Part shown: in pieces, positions 1-5,662 of the stretch
How positions within the stretch are numbered: the first letter of the stretch is position 1
Layout of the letters: every line of letters starts with the position of its first letter
Assembly: GCA_026770585.1 (NCBI GenBank)
Contig: MU646414.1
Location: forward strand, 334,387 to 344,784
DNA length: 10,398 nt
Reading direction: 5' to 3'
DNA from: Baffinella frigidus
Lineage: Eukaryota; Cryptophyceae; Cryptomonadales; Baffinellaceae
Program-made: the position numbers and the translations under genes
Notes under the pieces: model-generated
The model's database searches: none
Told to the model about the DNA's origin: nothing
Seen by the model: the letters and a program-made list of their open reading frames with translations, nothing else

Positions 1-358
1 TTTGGGGTGTGGGGCTTGGGGTGTGGGGTGTGGGGTTTGGTGTTTGGGGTGTGGGGTGTGGGGTGTGGGGCTTGGGGTGTGGGGTGTGGGGTTTGGGGAT
101 TGGGGGTTGGGGTTTGATTGGTTCAGGTATCTGACCTTGCATCTCGGCTCACGTTTTCGGGTCTGGGGTTTAGGATTTAGGGTTTTGGGTTGGGGTATGG
201 GGTTTAGGGTTTGGGGTATGGTGATTGGGTTTTGGGTTTTGGGGTTTGGGGTTTGCGCCGTTTATTGAGGTTTTGTGGGTTAGGGTTGGCACCGTTTTTT
301 TAAGGGTGTAAGGTTTGGGGGTCGTTCATTGAGGGTTTAGGATTCAGTGTTTGGGAAT
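1..358 (+). repeat. Telomere-like G-rich repeat block, TTTGGGG/TTTAGGG variants
   Basis: Bases 1-116 are near-continuous TTTGGGG, GTGTGGGG and CTTGGGG heptamer-like units. Bases 160-260 and 270-358 hold looser TTTAGGG/TTTGGGT units. The G-rich strand is the plus strand. The first 250 bases stay open in one plus frame (residues rich in Gly, Val, Trp), but this is only repeat translation and I do not call a gene. Many runs of three to four G make it a G-quadruplex-prone tract. It is either interstitial or degenerate telomere sequence, because it is mixed with non-repeat DNA. Confidence 0.85.
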
Positions 359-361
359 AAC

Positions 362-412
362 CCGCAGCCTAAGAGCTCCTTAGCGCGCTCTATCGCAAGC
401 GTCTTATCCACA
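362..412 (-). pseudogene. SHMT exon-2 relic, copy A (truncated)
   Basis: Read on the minus strand this segment ends with codons for TLAIERAKELLGCG followed by GTTA, the same exon end and donor as copy C at 1339-1431. LAIERAKELFGC is a well-known stretch of bacterial-type SHMT, just after the RYYGGCE motif. The first two thirds of the exon are missing. The homology stops at about 412, directly against the next copy of the repeated intron block. Phe is replaced by Leu in KELLGC. It is a decayed, 5'-truncated duplicate, not a usable exon. Confidence 0.65.
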
Positions 413-637
413 CCCACCAATTCGGTGAGCCCGGGCTCATTTCCACCCCAAAGTTGACAAATTCGTATCACACACCCAGGACGTCAACTTGAGAATAGTC
501 CGTCAACCTGCCTGCGGCAGAGCTAGGTGTAGGGTTTGGGTGTAAGGTTTGGGAATGAAACCCTCAACCATAAAACCATAAAAACGTTTTGAAACCGAAA
601 GTGTGGGAGGCTTTAGGGTGTAAGGTTTGGGGATAAC
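413..637 (-). repeat. Repeated SHMT-flanking intron block, copy 1
   Basis: About 225 bp that recurs, with scattered changes, at 966-987 plus 1121-1337. Shared landmarks in plus order are TTCGGTGAGCCCGGGCTCA, GACAAATTCGTA.CACACACCC, AACTTGAGAATAGTCCGTCA, CTGCGGCAGAGCTAGGTG, ACCATAAAACCATA, CCGAAAGTGTGGGA and TTTGGGGATAA. In both places the block sits immediately downstream, on the minus strand, of an SHMT exon-2 copy. The duplicated unit is therefore exon plus its 3' intron. Telomere-like AGGGTTTGGGT units lie inside it. Confidence 0.75.
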
Positions 638-705
638 CCGCAGCCGAAGAGCTCCTTCGCGCGCTCTATCGCGAGCGTCTCGGCCTCGTCCACGAATATC
701 GTGGC
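638..705 (-). pseudogene. SHMT exon-2 relic, copy B (5' end replaced)
   Basis: The minus strand reads [22 protein letters not shown] and then GTTATCC, the same exon end and donor as copy C. It keeps Ala in ERAKELFG, the residue usual for the family, where copy C has Val. Upstream, the expected [11 protein letters not shown] codons are absent: the homology stops near 700, and a pyrimidine-rich stretch ending in AG (minus strand, about 706-722) lies ahead. That AG would start the exon in a different phase from copies C and D. I read it as a rearranged duplicate. Confidence 0.65.
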
Positions 706-748
706 CTCAAGGAGGAGAGGCTTTTATTGAACTTACGACGTCGGACCA

Positions 749-922
749 TAAACTTCACTCCGAGCCACACGATTTCAGCTAAGTCAACCGGCTCACCTAA
801 GTCAACTTTCCCCTGATTTCGTTTAGATGGACCCTGCCACCATGGCAGGCATTTGACTTAAGGCGCTGGTCTTCAGGGGGAGTTGACTTAGGCGAAATGT
901 TCTGGCTCCGAGTGAACTTGAG
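749..922. repeat. Imperfect inverted-repeat element with GTCAAC motifs
   Basis: The left arm (about 749-816) and right arm (about 873-922) are reverse complements with scattered mismatches. ACTTCACTCCGAGCC at 752-766 pairs with GGCTCCGAGTGAACT at 904-918. CCTAAGTCAACTTTCCCCTGA at 796-816 pairs with TCAGGGGGAGTTGACTTAG at 873-891. The centre holds a smaller perfect hairpin, CCTGCCA-CCA-TGGCAGG, at 833-849. There is no coding potential. It is MITE-like in size and form, and it interrupts the region between SHMT exon copies B and C. Confidence 0.6.
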
Positions 923-965
923 GCGTCCTGAGAGGGCTCGAACGCCTCAACCTGTTTGGGCTCAC

Positions 966-1337
966 CACTTCGGTGAGCCCGGGCTCAGTCTCGCCGGTGC
1001 CCCCGCTGGCTGGCTCAACACCCCTTAACACACACACCTGGTGTGTGTGTTAAGGGGTGTTGAGCCTGGTGTGTGTGTTAAGGGGTGTTGCAGGGCTTCC
1101 CCCCGCTGATGCCGGGCTCATTCCCACCCCAAACCTGACAAATTCGTACCACACACCCCCAACTTGAGAATAGTCCGTCAACTTGAGAACAGTCCGTCAA
1201 CCCGCCTGCGGCAGAGCTAGGTGTAGGGTTTGGGTCTAACGTTTGGGAATAAAACCCTAAACCATAAAACCATATAAAAAAATCGAAACCGAAAGTGTGG
1301 GAAGGTTTAGGGTTTATGGTTTATGGTTTGGGGATAA
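966..1337 (-). repeat. Repeated SHMT-flanking intron block, copy 2 (interrupted)
   Basis: This is the second copy of the block at 413-637. It is split by an insertion at about 988-1111 that carries the near-perfect palindrome. The rejoining point is marked by the 9-bp direct repeat CCGGGCTCA at 979-987 and 1112-1120. After the insertion the match runs from CATTCCCACCCCAAA through to TTTGGGGATAA, abutting SHMT exon copy C. A 21-base stretch around AACTTGAGAAYAGTCCGTC is locally duplicated here but single in copy 1. Confidence 0.7.
1012..1066. repeat. Near-perfect palindrome, 27-bp arms, 1-nt centre
   Basis: Bases 1012-1038 and 1040-1066 are exact reverse complements around a single T at 1039. 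The arms carry CTCAACACCCC, TTAA and a run of CA/TG. A direct copy of 1038-1062 follows at 1066-1090, so the right arm is repeated with a 28-bp period. Such a structure could extrude as a cruciform and may also arise as an assembly or replication fold-back. It lies in an insertion within the repeated intron block. Confidence 0.9.
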
Positions 1338-1338
1338 C

Positions 1339-1431
1339 CCGCAGCCGAAGAGCTCCTTCACGCGCTCTATCGCGAGCGTCTCCGCCACATCCACGTACTC
1401 GCACCCCCCGTAATACCGCTTTCCGGAGTAT
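1339..1431 (-). CDS. Serine hydroxymethyltransferase, exon 2 (copy C, most complete)
   Basis: A 93-nt exon on the minus strand. It begins after the acceptor TTCCAG with one base that completes the Gly of exon 1 (NKYAEG), then codes [19 protein letters not shown] and [11 protein letters not shown]. It ends GG before the donor GTTATCC. Both borders are phase 2, so the exon is in frame with exon 1 at 2695-3224. RYYGGCE contains the tyrosines near the PLP site known from GlyA. Two residues depart from the usual sequence (YPG is YSG; ERAKE is ERVKE), while copies D and B keep the usual ones. It may thus be a decaying duplicate. The next expected stretch (ANVQPHSGSQAN) is not found anywhere to the left. 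Confidence 0.7.
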
Positions 1432-1465
1432 CTGGAACGAGGGAGAGGGTTTATGTATCCCTAAG

Positions 1466-1518
1466 AGTGGGCGGGGGCAGGGGCAGCACTTGCCGAGTGG
1501 GCGGGGCAGCACTTGCCG
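1466..1518. repeat. Short tandem duplication, GGCAGCACTTGCCG motif
   Basis: Two neighbouring units, 1466-1495 and 1496-1518, both read AGTGGGCGGGG..CAGCACTTGCCG; the first has a seven-base extra GGGGCAG-like stretch. They lie directly left of the TIR element that begins at 1519. Nothing else is recognisable. Confidence 0.6.
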
Positions 1519-1622
1519 TATCCCTCAAGTGCCCATAGGGTGAATATGCACCCTAACTCGTCCTAGGCAGGTCCTAGGGCCCTACCGTAGGGCGTATGCG
1601 CCTACTGGCCACTTAAGGGATA
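1519..1622 (-). mobile_element. MITE-like element family A, copy A1
   Basis: A 104-bp element with terminal inverted repeats, TATCCCTCAAGTGCCCAT and its near reverse complement ACTGGCCACTTAAGGGATA. Read on the minus strand it matches A2, A3 and A5, including the core CGCCCTACGGTAGGGCCCTAGGACCTGCCTAGG. TA at both ends fits a TA target duplication, as made by Tc1/mariner-type transposases. It encodes nothing, so it would be non-autonomous. It lies in the SHMT intron. Confidence 0.75.
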
Positions 1623-1642
1623 ACCCGCTGCAGTCGGCATAA

Positions 1643-1921
1643 GACAGAGGTGTTCTTCTGCGATCGACTTTACAAGTGTTTTTATCGCGGCCGAACGTTT
1701 CTCAGGTGGAAACATTTGACTTTCGATTTCGGGTTTTCCGTTTCTCGGGAATTCACGGCATTTGTACGAGATGTCGCCCGAAATTAGGCAGCTTGCGGCG
1801 CAAAAAAACAGATAAAAACACTTGTAAAGTCGATCACAGAAGAAAATGATTCCCGCCGACTTGGAGCGGGATAGAACCGCTCCAAGTCGGCGGGAAACCA
1901 TTAGACTCATGAGACAGAGGT
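1643..1921. mobile_element. Inverted-repeat insertion with a 9-bp flanking direct repeat
   Basis: Terminal-type inverted repeats of 32 bp lie at 1655-1686 and 1811-1842 with a single mismatch; they read CTTCTGCGATCGACTTTACA onward. Right of them, 1850-1869 and 1877-1896 form a perfect 20-bp hairpin with a 7-nt loop (GATAGAA). The whole is flanked by the direct repeat GACAGAGGT at 1643-1651 and 1913-1921, which may be a target duplication. There is no protein-coding gene; the long minus frame across it is interrupted by no recognisable domain. The insertion ends about 18 bases from the truncated SHMT exon copy D. Confidence 0.7.
1850..1896. other. Perfect 20-bp hairpin, 7-nt loop
   Basis: TTCCCGCCGACTTGGAGCGG at 1850-1869 is exactly reverse-complementary to 1877-1896, around GATAGAA. 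It is GC-rich and would form a strong stem on DNA or RNA of either strand. No U-run follows, so a bacterial-type terminator reading is unsupported. It sits between the right arm of the inverted-repeat insertion and its flanking direct repeat. Confidence 0.9.
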
Positions 1922-1938
1922 AGACTTACAGAGGCAGA

Positions 1939-1970
1939 CCCCCCCCCCGTAATAGCGCTTTCCGGGGTAT
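1939..1970 (-). pseudogene. SHMT exon-2 relic, copy D (3'-truncated)
   Basis: After the acceptor CTGCAG the minus strand codes YPGKRYYGGG, the canonical SHMT motif with the Pro that copy C lacks. It then runs through ten G and loses homology at the edge of the inverted-repeat insertion. Upstream intron sequence (TACCCTCTCCCTCGCTGCAG on the minus strand) matches that of copy C over about 30 bases. The duplication therefore included intron flank. The exon end and donor are missing, so this copy cannot be spliced as in copy C. Confidence 0.7.
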
Positions 1971-2003
1971 CTGCAGCGAGGGAGAGGGTATCTGTATAAC
2001 CCG

Positions 2004-2289
2004 CTTTAGGGGTTAGGGGTTAGGGTCTAGGGGTTAGGGTTTATGGTCTAGGGTTTAGGGGTTTTGCTGCCCCCGTAGCAGCAACGACCCGCGTGCCTCG
2101 AGAGCGAGCAGGGTTTAGGGTTGAGGGTTGAGGGTTTTGGGGTTTAGGGTGTAGGGTTCAGAGTTTGGAGTTTAGGGTTTAGTGTTTAGTGTTTAGGGTT
2201 TAGGGTTTAGTGTTTGGGGTTTAGGGTTTAGTGTTTAGGGTTTAGGGTTTAGTGTTTAGGGTTTAGGGTTAAGTGTTTGAGGTTTAGGG
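2004..2289 (+). repeat. Interstitial telomere-like block, TTTAGGG/TTTAGTG
   Basis: Dense heptamers of TTTAGGG, TTTAGTG, TTGAGGG and GGTTAGGGG, G-rich on the plus strand. Bases 2050-2110 carry a 60-bp non-repeat island (GCTGCCCCCGTAGCAGCAACG, then GTGCCTCGAGAGCGAGCAGGG) whose second half resembles the intron flank of the SHMT exon copies. From 2160 the units alternate TTTAGGG with TTTAGTG. Confidence 0.85.
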
Positions 2290-2322
2290 ACACGTGGAAA
2301 TAAGGAGAAGTTGACTGGTTCG

Positions 2323-2353
2323 CGCTTTCCGAGTGCCTGGAGAGAGGGAGAGG
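2323..2353 (-). pseudogene. SHMT exon-2 junction relic, copy E (degraded)
   Basis: CGCTTTCCGAGTGCCTGGAG followed by AGAGGGAGAGG in the plus direction aligns with copies C and D (CGCTTTCCGGAGTATCTGGAAC and CGCTTTCCGGGGTATCTGCAGC). One base is lost, which breaks the frame. The AG acceptor and its pyrimidine tract are still present on the minus strand. Only the first five or so codons remain. Confidence 0.45.
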
Positions 2354-2694
2354 TTCACTGCAAACCCCGCAAACTCACAGCCCTCGCCGTAGCGAAGCCC
2401 CTCACCGCCCTGGAGCGGACCCAGAAGTAATTCTCAAGTCAACTTTGCGATTTTCAAGGGGAATGTACTCAGAATGTGAGTCCACCGTGATGAATGAATC
2501 TGGTACAAAAAGGTCTATTAAGTATTGTAGTGGTATAAATTATGTCAACTTTTGTGATAAAGGTTTATTCGGGATTGCCCGCAAGTCCCCTCCAGGGTGG
2601 TCCTCGATATGCTTGCTTGTTGGTCATGATTGTGAAACCGAGCAGCCCGGTCTTAGCCACGAGACGTGGGGGCTTCGAGGGGAGGGGGTCGCAC

Positions 2695-3224
2695 CCTTCG
2701 GCGTACTTGTTGGTCAAGATGGAGCCCTGCGCCTCAAGCACCGCCCTGCTCACAATGTTCTCCGACGCGATCATCTCCAGCTTGTCCTGCTGCCGCTCCG
2801 TCTCCTTCTGGATCGCACCGAAGATGGCCGGGTCCGCGTCCGCCAGCCCCGCGGAGAAAAAGCGCGGGTCCGGGAACTCCATGTCTAGCAGCGCGGCATC
2901 CGTCCCGGAGCTCTCGGTCGCGGCCGACATGGAGACCCCGCCCTTGCGCTGGCTCGCAGGGGGCTTGTACCAGAAGGTGGACTCGCCGTCCTCCACGTCA
3001 AAGTCGCGCCAGGGGCGCGTCGGGTTGGCGCCGCCGCGCAGCACCAGCGGACGCGTCCCCCTCGCGCTCGTTGCAGCCACTCGCCCCCACGCAGCAATTG
3101 TTCCTGGGGGTTGGGAGAAGCCGGACACCCGGGCGGGGGCGAGGAGAGAGAGCAGGGCGAGCGCAGGGAGGGCTGGGGAACGGAGAGCCGCGCTCGGGAG
3201 TGGGGATCGGCGGTCCGTCATCAT
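2695..3224 (-). CDS. Serine hydroxymethyltransferase, exon 1, plastid-type presequence
   Basis: SHMT is a PLP enzyme that interconverts serine plus tetrahydrofolate with glycine plus methylene-THF. The 176 codons begin [20 protein letters not shown]. Residues 8-33 are an alanine/leucine-rich signal-peptide-like segment ending VSG, followed by Phe and a basic, Ser/Thr/Ala-rich stretch to about residue 98: a bipartite plastid-targeting layout. From about residue 117 it matches the SHMT N-terminus: [38 protein letters not shown], then LTNKYAE, with the conserved Tyr and Glu of the active site. Such wording is typical of alphaproteobacterial GlyA. It ends GG before donor GTGCGA. The frame stays open upstream of the chosen ATG, so a further 5' exon or earlier start is possible. 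The C-terminal two thirds, with the PLP lysine, lie outside or are lost. Confidence 0.85.
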
Positions 3225-3367
3225 CGTGTCGGCCTCGCCTGGCAGCTCCTTGTACGTGGACTGGAGGCCGCCCTTGGGTGCCCCGTGGTTACAGGTTTTG
3301 AGCCCCGAAAAAAGAAATTTTGACCAGTTTGGTGATAGGCGATTTTCAGATCATTTTCTTGCTTTGA
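3225..3367. other. Divergent upstream region of SHMT and the frameshifted ORF
   Basis: A 143-bp gap between the SHMT start (minus) and the first ATG of the plus-strand remnant. The part next to SHMT (3225-3290) is GC-rich and open in the SHMT frame ([19 protein letters not shown] before the first Met), so it is either 5' leader or extra N-terminal coding sequence. Bases 3300-3367 turn AT-rich. No TATA box or other motif can be assigned with confidence. Confidence 0.35.
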
Positions 3368-3934
3368 ATGATTGAAATAAAGGATCAACTACTTCGAGAG
3401 ATAATGATTTGCGCGCACACCTTGCACGCGATGGAGCCCAGCATCCCTTCCATGGATGCGCTCGGCGACCTCTGCATGAGGTCGTACGACAACGACGGCG
3501 AGCTGAATGATGATCCCGCTCGAGAAGGATGGTGACGACAACCCCCGCTTGTTCAACGGGCGGCCTGTCTGGGAGATGGACATGCACCACACCTTTTGCT
3601 TCACGCCATTCTCGAAGAACGATCCTTCTCCGGACGGCCGCGACGGCTACTGGGCCATTGCGAATCTCACGGACATGTCTGCTTGGACAGGCCCCGCGAG
3701 ATGGAGACGCCAGGGAGCCTCTACCCCCCGCTGGGCGTCTGGATTTGCGGCCGGCCCTGGAAGTGGGACACGTGCTTTCCATACAACGTGCCCGAGCTCT
3801 CTCTGGAGCGCGTCGGGGGAGCGACGCACAGGGCACAGGCTTTTGCCATGGGCCAGCATGAGCGGCTGGGCGCGACCTCGCTCGTCCTGTGTCTTGAGCC
3901 GGGAGTGGTGCAGATGATTCTTGATCAAGCCTGA
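3368..3934 (+). pseudogene. Frameshifted hypothetical protein remnant
   Basis: Three overlapping open segments make sense only together. Frame 1 from 3368 gives MIEIKDQLLREIM..., then MDALGDLCMRSYDNDGELND. The adjacent frame from about 3510 gives IPLEKDGDDNPRLFNGRPVW..., FCFTPF and DGRDGYWAIANLTDMS. The first frame returns by about 3700 with SLYPPLGVWICGRPW and VPELSLERVGGA, ending at TGA 3932-3934. Two compensating one-base shifts, near 3505 and between about 3690 and 3716, would restore one reading frame, unless these are sequencing errors. The spacing of NGRPVW, YWAIA, YPPLGVW and PELSLE recalls small Trp/Tyr-rich repeat domains of protist proteins; that is an impression, not an assignment. 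Function unknown. Confidence 0.5.
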
Positions 3935-3950
3935 GGGTCCCTCTCCGGAA

Positions 3951-4022
3951 CGGGATGCGTGCTACCTGCAGACCGTGCCCCAGTTCTCTCTGGAGCGAGT
4001 CGGGGGAGCGCAGTCTGGCGCA
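3951..4022 (+). pseudogene. Second copy of the CxxxxVPxxSLERVGGA motif
   Basis: One plus frame reads ACYLQTVPQFSLERVGGAQSGA and then TGA at 4024. It matches TCFPYNVPELSLERVGGAT of the preceding remnant (3764-3830), and the DNA match is clear over TCTCTCTGGAGCG.GTCGGGGGAGCG. The copies are about 190 bp apart, suggesting a local duplication of the C-terminal motif of a repeated domain. What lies between 4025 and 4351 has no recognisable feature beyond purine-rich stretches and a G12 run at about 4204. Confidence 0.4.
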
Positions 4023-4351
4023 TGAGTCGGAGGAGCTCAGGGGGGGTTACTTGCGTTGAGAGTCTGGGATTTCTCTCCTTCCTCCCTGGGAACATGGGCG
4101 TCCTTTTTGCGGTTTCGCGACGGAGGAGTGAGAGAGAGTTCAGTAGGTGGGACCTGGCAGAGAGGGGTGTAGAGAGACAGAACGAGAGTGAACCACGGGA
4201 GTGGGGGGGGGGGCTTGGCTGCACCGAAGAAGAGCAGCAGCTGCTACGTTCAGCCAAGTATGAGGCCTCGGGAGATGGGGTTTTGTCGTGTGAGCAAGGC
4301 ACCCATGCAGAGAGAAGTGACGCCCTCTAGAGATAGGTGACGCACTTGCTC

Positions 4352-4472
4352 TACAGGGTACGTCGCTCATAACGAATCGCGCCTACTCCTAGGACCACCG
4401 TAGGGCCCTAGGTCTCGGGCTACTGTAGGGTGCTGAGAGGGTGCGCCCTCTTGTGATGGATGTGCCCCTGTA
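4352..4472 (+). mobile_element. MITE-like element family B, copy B3 (degenerate)
   Basis: TACAGGGTACGTCGCTCATAA at the left is the counterpart of GATGGATGTGCCCCTGTA at the right, though the arms have drifted. The left arm closely matches copies B1 and B2. The centre holds CCTAGGACCACCGTAGGGCCC and TACTGTAGGG, the core shared with families A and C. Confidence 0.55.
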
Positions 4473-4571
4473 CGCGTCCACCTGCAGATCGGGGAGCGTT
4501 CGCAGGAGGAGCGCTGGCGACTGTGTCGCTTCTTAGTGTGAGAGAGAGCCCTGTTGAGACCAACATGGCCG

Positions 4572-4631
4572 CCCCACTGAGGCCATGGTTCTTTGAGGCC
4601 ACGGTTCACCCCACTGAGGCCATGGCTCTTT
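4572..4631 (+). repeat. 37-bp tandem duplication (CCCCACTGAGGCCATGG)
   Basis: CCCCACTGAGGCCATGGTTC at 4572-4591 recurs at 4609-4628 with one change. A weaker GAGGCCACGGTTCA unit lies between. Minus-strand translation repeats KEPWPQWG, but no gene is supported. The flank 4473-4571 has nothing recognisable. Confidence 0.7.
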
Positions 4632-4715
4632 CAGTATACGACTGGACAAGACACGCTGTGTCCTCGGGGTTTCGAGGGAGACCTGTATTGATTCCAACAG
4701 GGCCGCCATTGACAT

Positions 4716-4858
4716 GGGTTCCTCGAATTTACGAACACAACACCCCCTCTAGGATCATTCCAGTGTCCCTCCCCCCCCCCGAGGACCACCCTAGGCCCCC
4801 AGGCATTGGCCTACAGTAGGGGAGAGTGTTTTGAACTTCGAGGTGAGGCACCCCTGTA
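4716..4858 (+). mobile_element. MITE-like element family B, copy B4 (degenerate)
   Basis: The right end CGAGGTGAGGCACCCCTGTA matches the right end of family B. The left part, GGGTTCCTCGAATTTACGAA followed by CACAACACCCC, pairs imperfectly with the right arm. The core GAGGACCACCCTAGGCCCCC, then AGGCATTGGCCTACAGTAGG, matches the other B copies and family C. Boundaries are approximate. Confidence 0.45.
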
Positions 4859-4914
4859 TTGACCCCCCTCCAACGCTAGGCATTCACGCTCCCCCTTGAC
4901 CAGCGACCCCCGAG

Positions 4915-4984
4915 AGCATGGCTTTTCTGCAGAACAAGTTCCAGTGTCTGCCTATGTTGGGAGCTCGAAGAACCTAAAGGACCT
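4915..4984 (+). repeat. 70-bp dispersed repeat, copy 1 (WELEEPKGP)
   Basis: About 91% identical (6 differences in 70) to 10130-10199. In one frame copy 1 reads AWLFCRTSSSVCLCWELEEP and copy 2 reads AWPFYRTSSGVRLCWELEQP. In another frame both begin with ATG and end at TAA (MAFLQNKF... GAR.T). Directly after copy 1 comes C9A12 at 4986-5006. It may be a fragment of a repeated coding or retroposed sequence; I do not recognise the family. Confidence 0.75.
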
Positions 4985-5093
4985 ACCCCCCCCCAAAAAA
5001 AAAAAACTTCCTCCTCCACCAACACACCCGCCACGGCACCCGCACCAAATTTCGACCCTTGAACACTCACCACGGTAGCCTGTTACGCTCCTG

Positions 5094-5245
5094 CCACACA
5101 GCGGGCTACGAAGGGATTTTCGGCCCGAATCGGGCCGAGACTCCGGAATCATACCCGTAGGAATCCCCCTATTTCCCTGCGGTATTACCTACCGTAGGTG
5201 CTATGGTTCAGTATTCACGAAATCCCTTCGTAGTCCGTTGTGTGG
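5094..5245. mobile_element. MITE-like element family D, copy D1
   Basis: A 152-bp element. The left arm 5094-5122 (CCACACAGCGGGCTACGAAG...) and right arm 5218-5245 (...CTTCGTAGTCCGTTGTGTGG) are reverse complements over about 28 bp, with two mismatches and one indel. A perfect inner hairpin CGGCCCG-AAT-CGGGCCG lies at 5121-5137. It is non-coding. Bases 5007-5093 and 5246-5335 have no recognisable feature. Confidence 0.75.
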
Positions 5246-5335
5246 ACTTAGGCCTCTAAGTAGGGGCCTACGAGCTGCTGGGCATCAAATATGACCCACT
5301 CGCCACTTACGGAATACTCCACGGCACGGCCCTAA

Positions 5336-5452
5336 AGGGGTACCTCGCTTATAATGAGCCGCCCCCCTCCCCCAGGACCACCGCAGGGCCATAGGTATAA
5401 GCCTGATGTAGGGCCCTACGGGGGGGTGGCTCCTTATGAACGAGGTACCCCT
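5336..5452 (+). mobile_element. MITE-like element family B, copy B1
   Basis: A 117-bp element with 25-bp terminal inverted repeats, AGGGGTACCTCGCTTATAAT... and ...TTATGAACGAGGTACCCCT, with about three mismatches. The core AGGACCACCGCAGGGCCATA then CTGATGTAGGG matches B2-B4. Bases 5453-5662 have no recognisable gene; the stretch is GC-rich with several CGCG motifs. Confidence 0.8.
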
Positions 5453-5662
5453 ACAGAATGTCCGAAACGCACACTCCTGCGACGCGTGTGTCGGGAGACT
5501 CTTGGCAGTCACTGTGACATCGCATTCGGGACGAGGTAAGCAGGCGCGCGAGACAGTGATCCTGCGCACGCGCGAGTCGAGGCCCGAACTGTACTAGTGT
5601 GTTGGAGCCCCTTGCGCCGCTCCCGAGGCGGGCCCGCCGCGACGCCTGCCTCGAGACACTCA

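Larger units (their letters stand above)
1432..2694 (-). other. Putative SHMT intron 1 with telomere repeats and elements
   Basis: If exon 1 (2695-3224) is spliced to exon copy C, the intron is 1263 nt with donor GG|GTGCGA and acceptor TTCCAG|A. Inside are the A1 element, the nested hairpin element of 1643-1921, a second truncated exon-2 junction (1939-1970), a third degraded one (2323-2353) and a telomere-like block (2004-2289). Bases 2354-2694 hold no recognisable feature. The acceptor at 1970/1971 (CTGCAG) is an alternative, but it leads into a truncated exon. Confidence 0.5.

Noticed and set aside
1-268. An 88-residue Gly/Trp/Val ORF at the left edge
   Set aside because: It is the translation of TTTGGGG-type telomere-like repeats.
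1850-1896. The strong hairpin as a transcription terminator
   Set aside because: No T run follows on either strand, and the setting is an intron or insertion in a eukaryote-like genome.
1602-1910. A 102-residue minus-strand ORF
   Set aside because: It lies across the inverted-repeat insertion and its hairpin, so the open frame is coincidental.
2542-3375. A 277-residue plus-strand ORF, the longest in the window
   Set aside because: It is antisense to the SHMT exon, whose minus-strand translation has clear family motifs; GC-rich coding sequence commonly leaves open antisense frames.
3959-4330. A 123-residue plus-strand ORF
   Set aside because: Composition is low in hydrophobic structure, no motif is visible, and the start overlaps the SLERVGGA copy in another frame.
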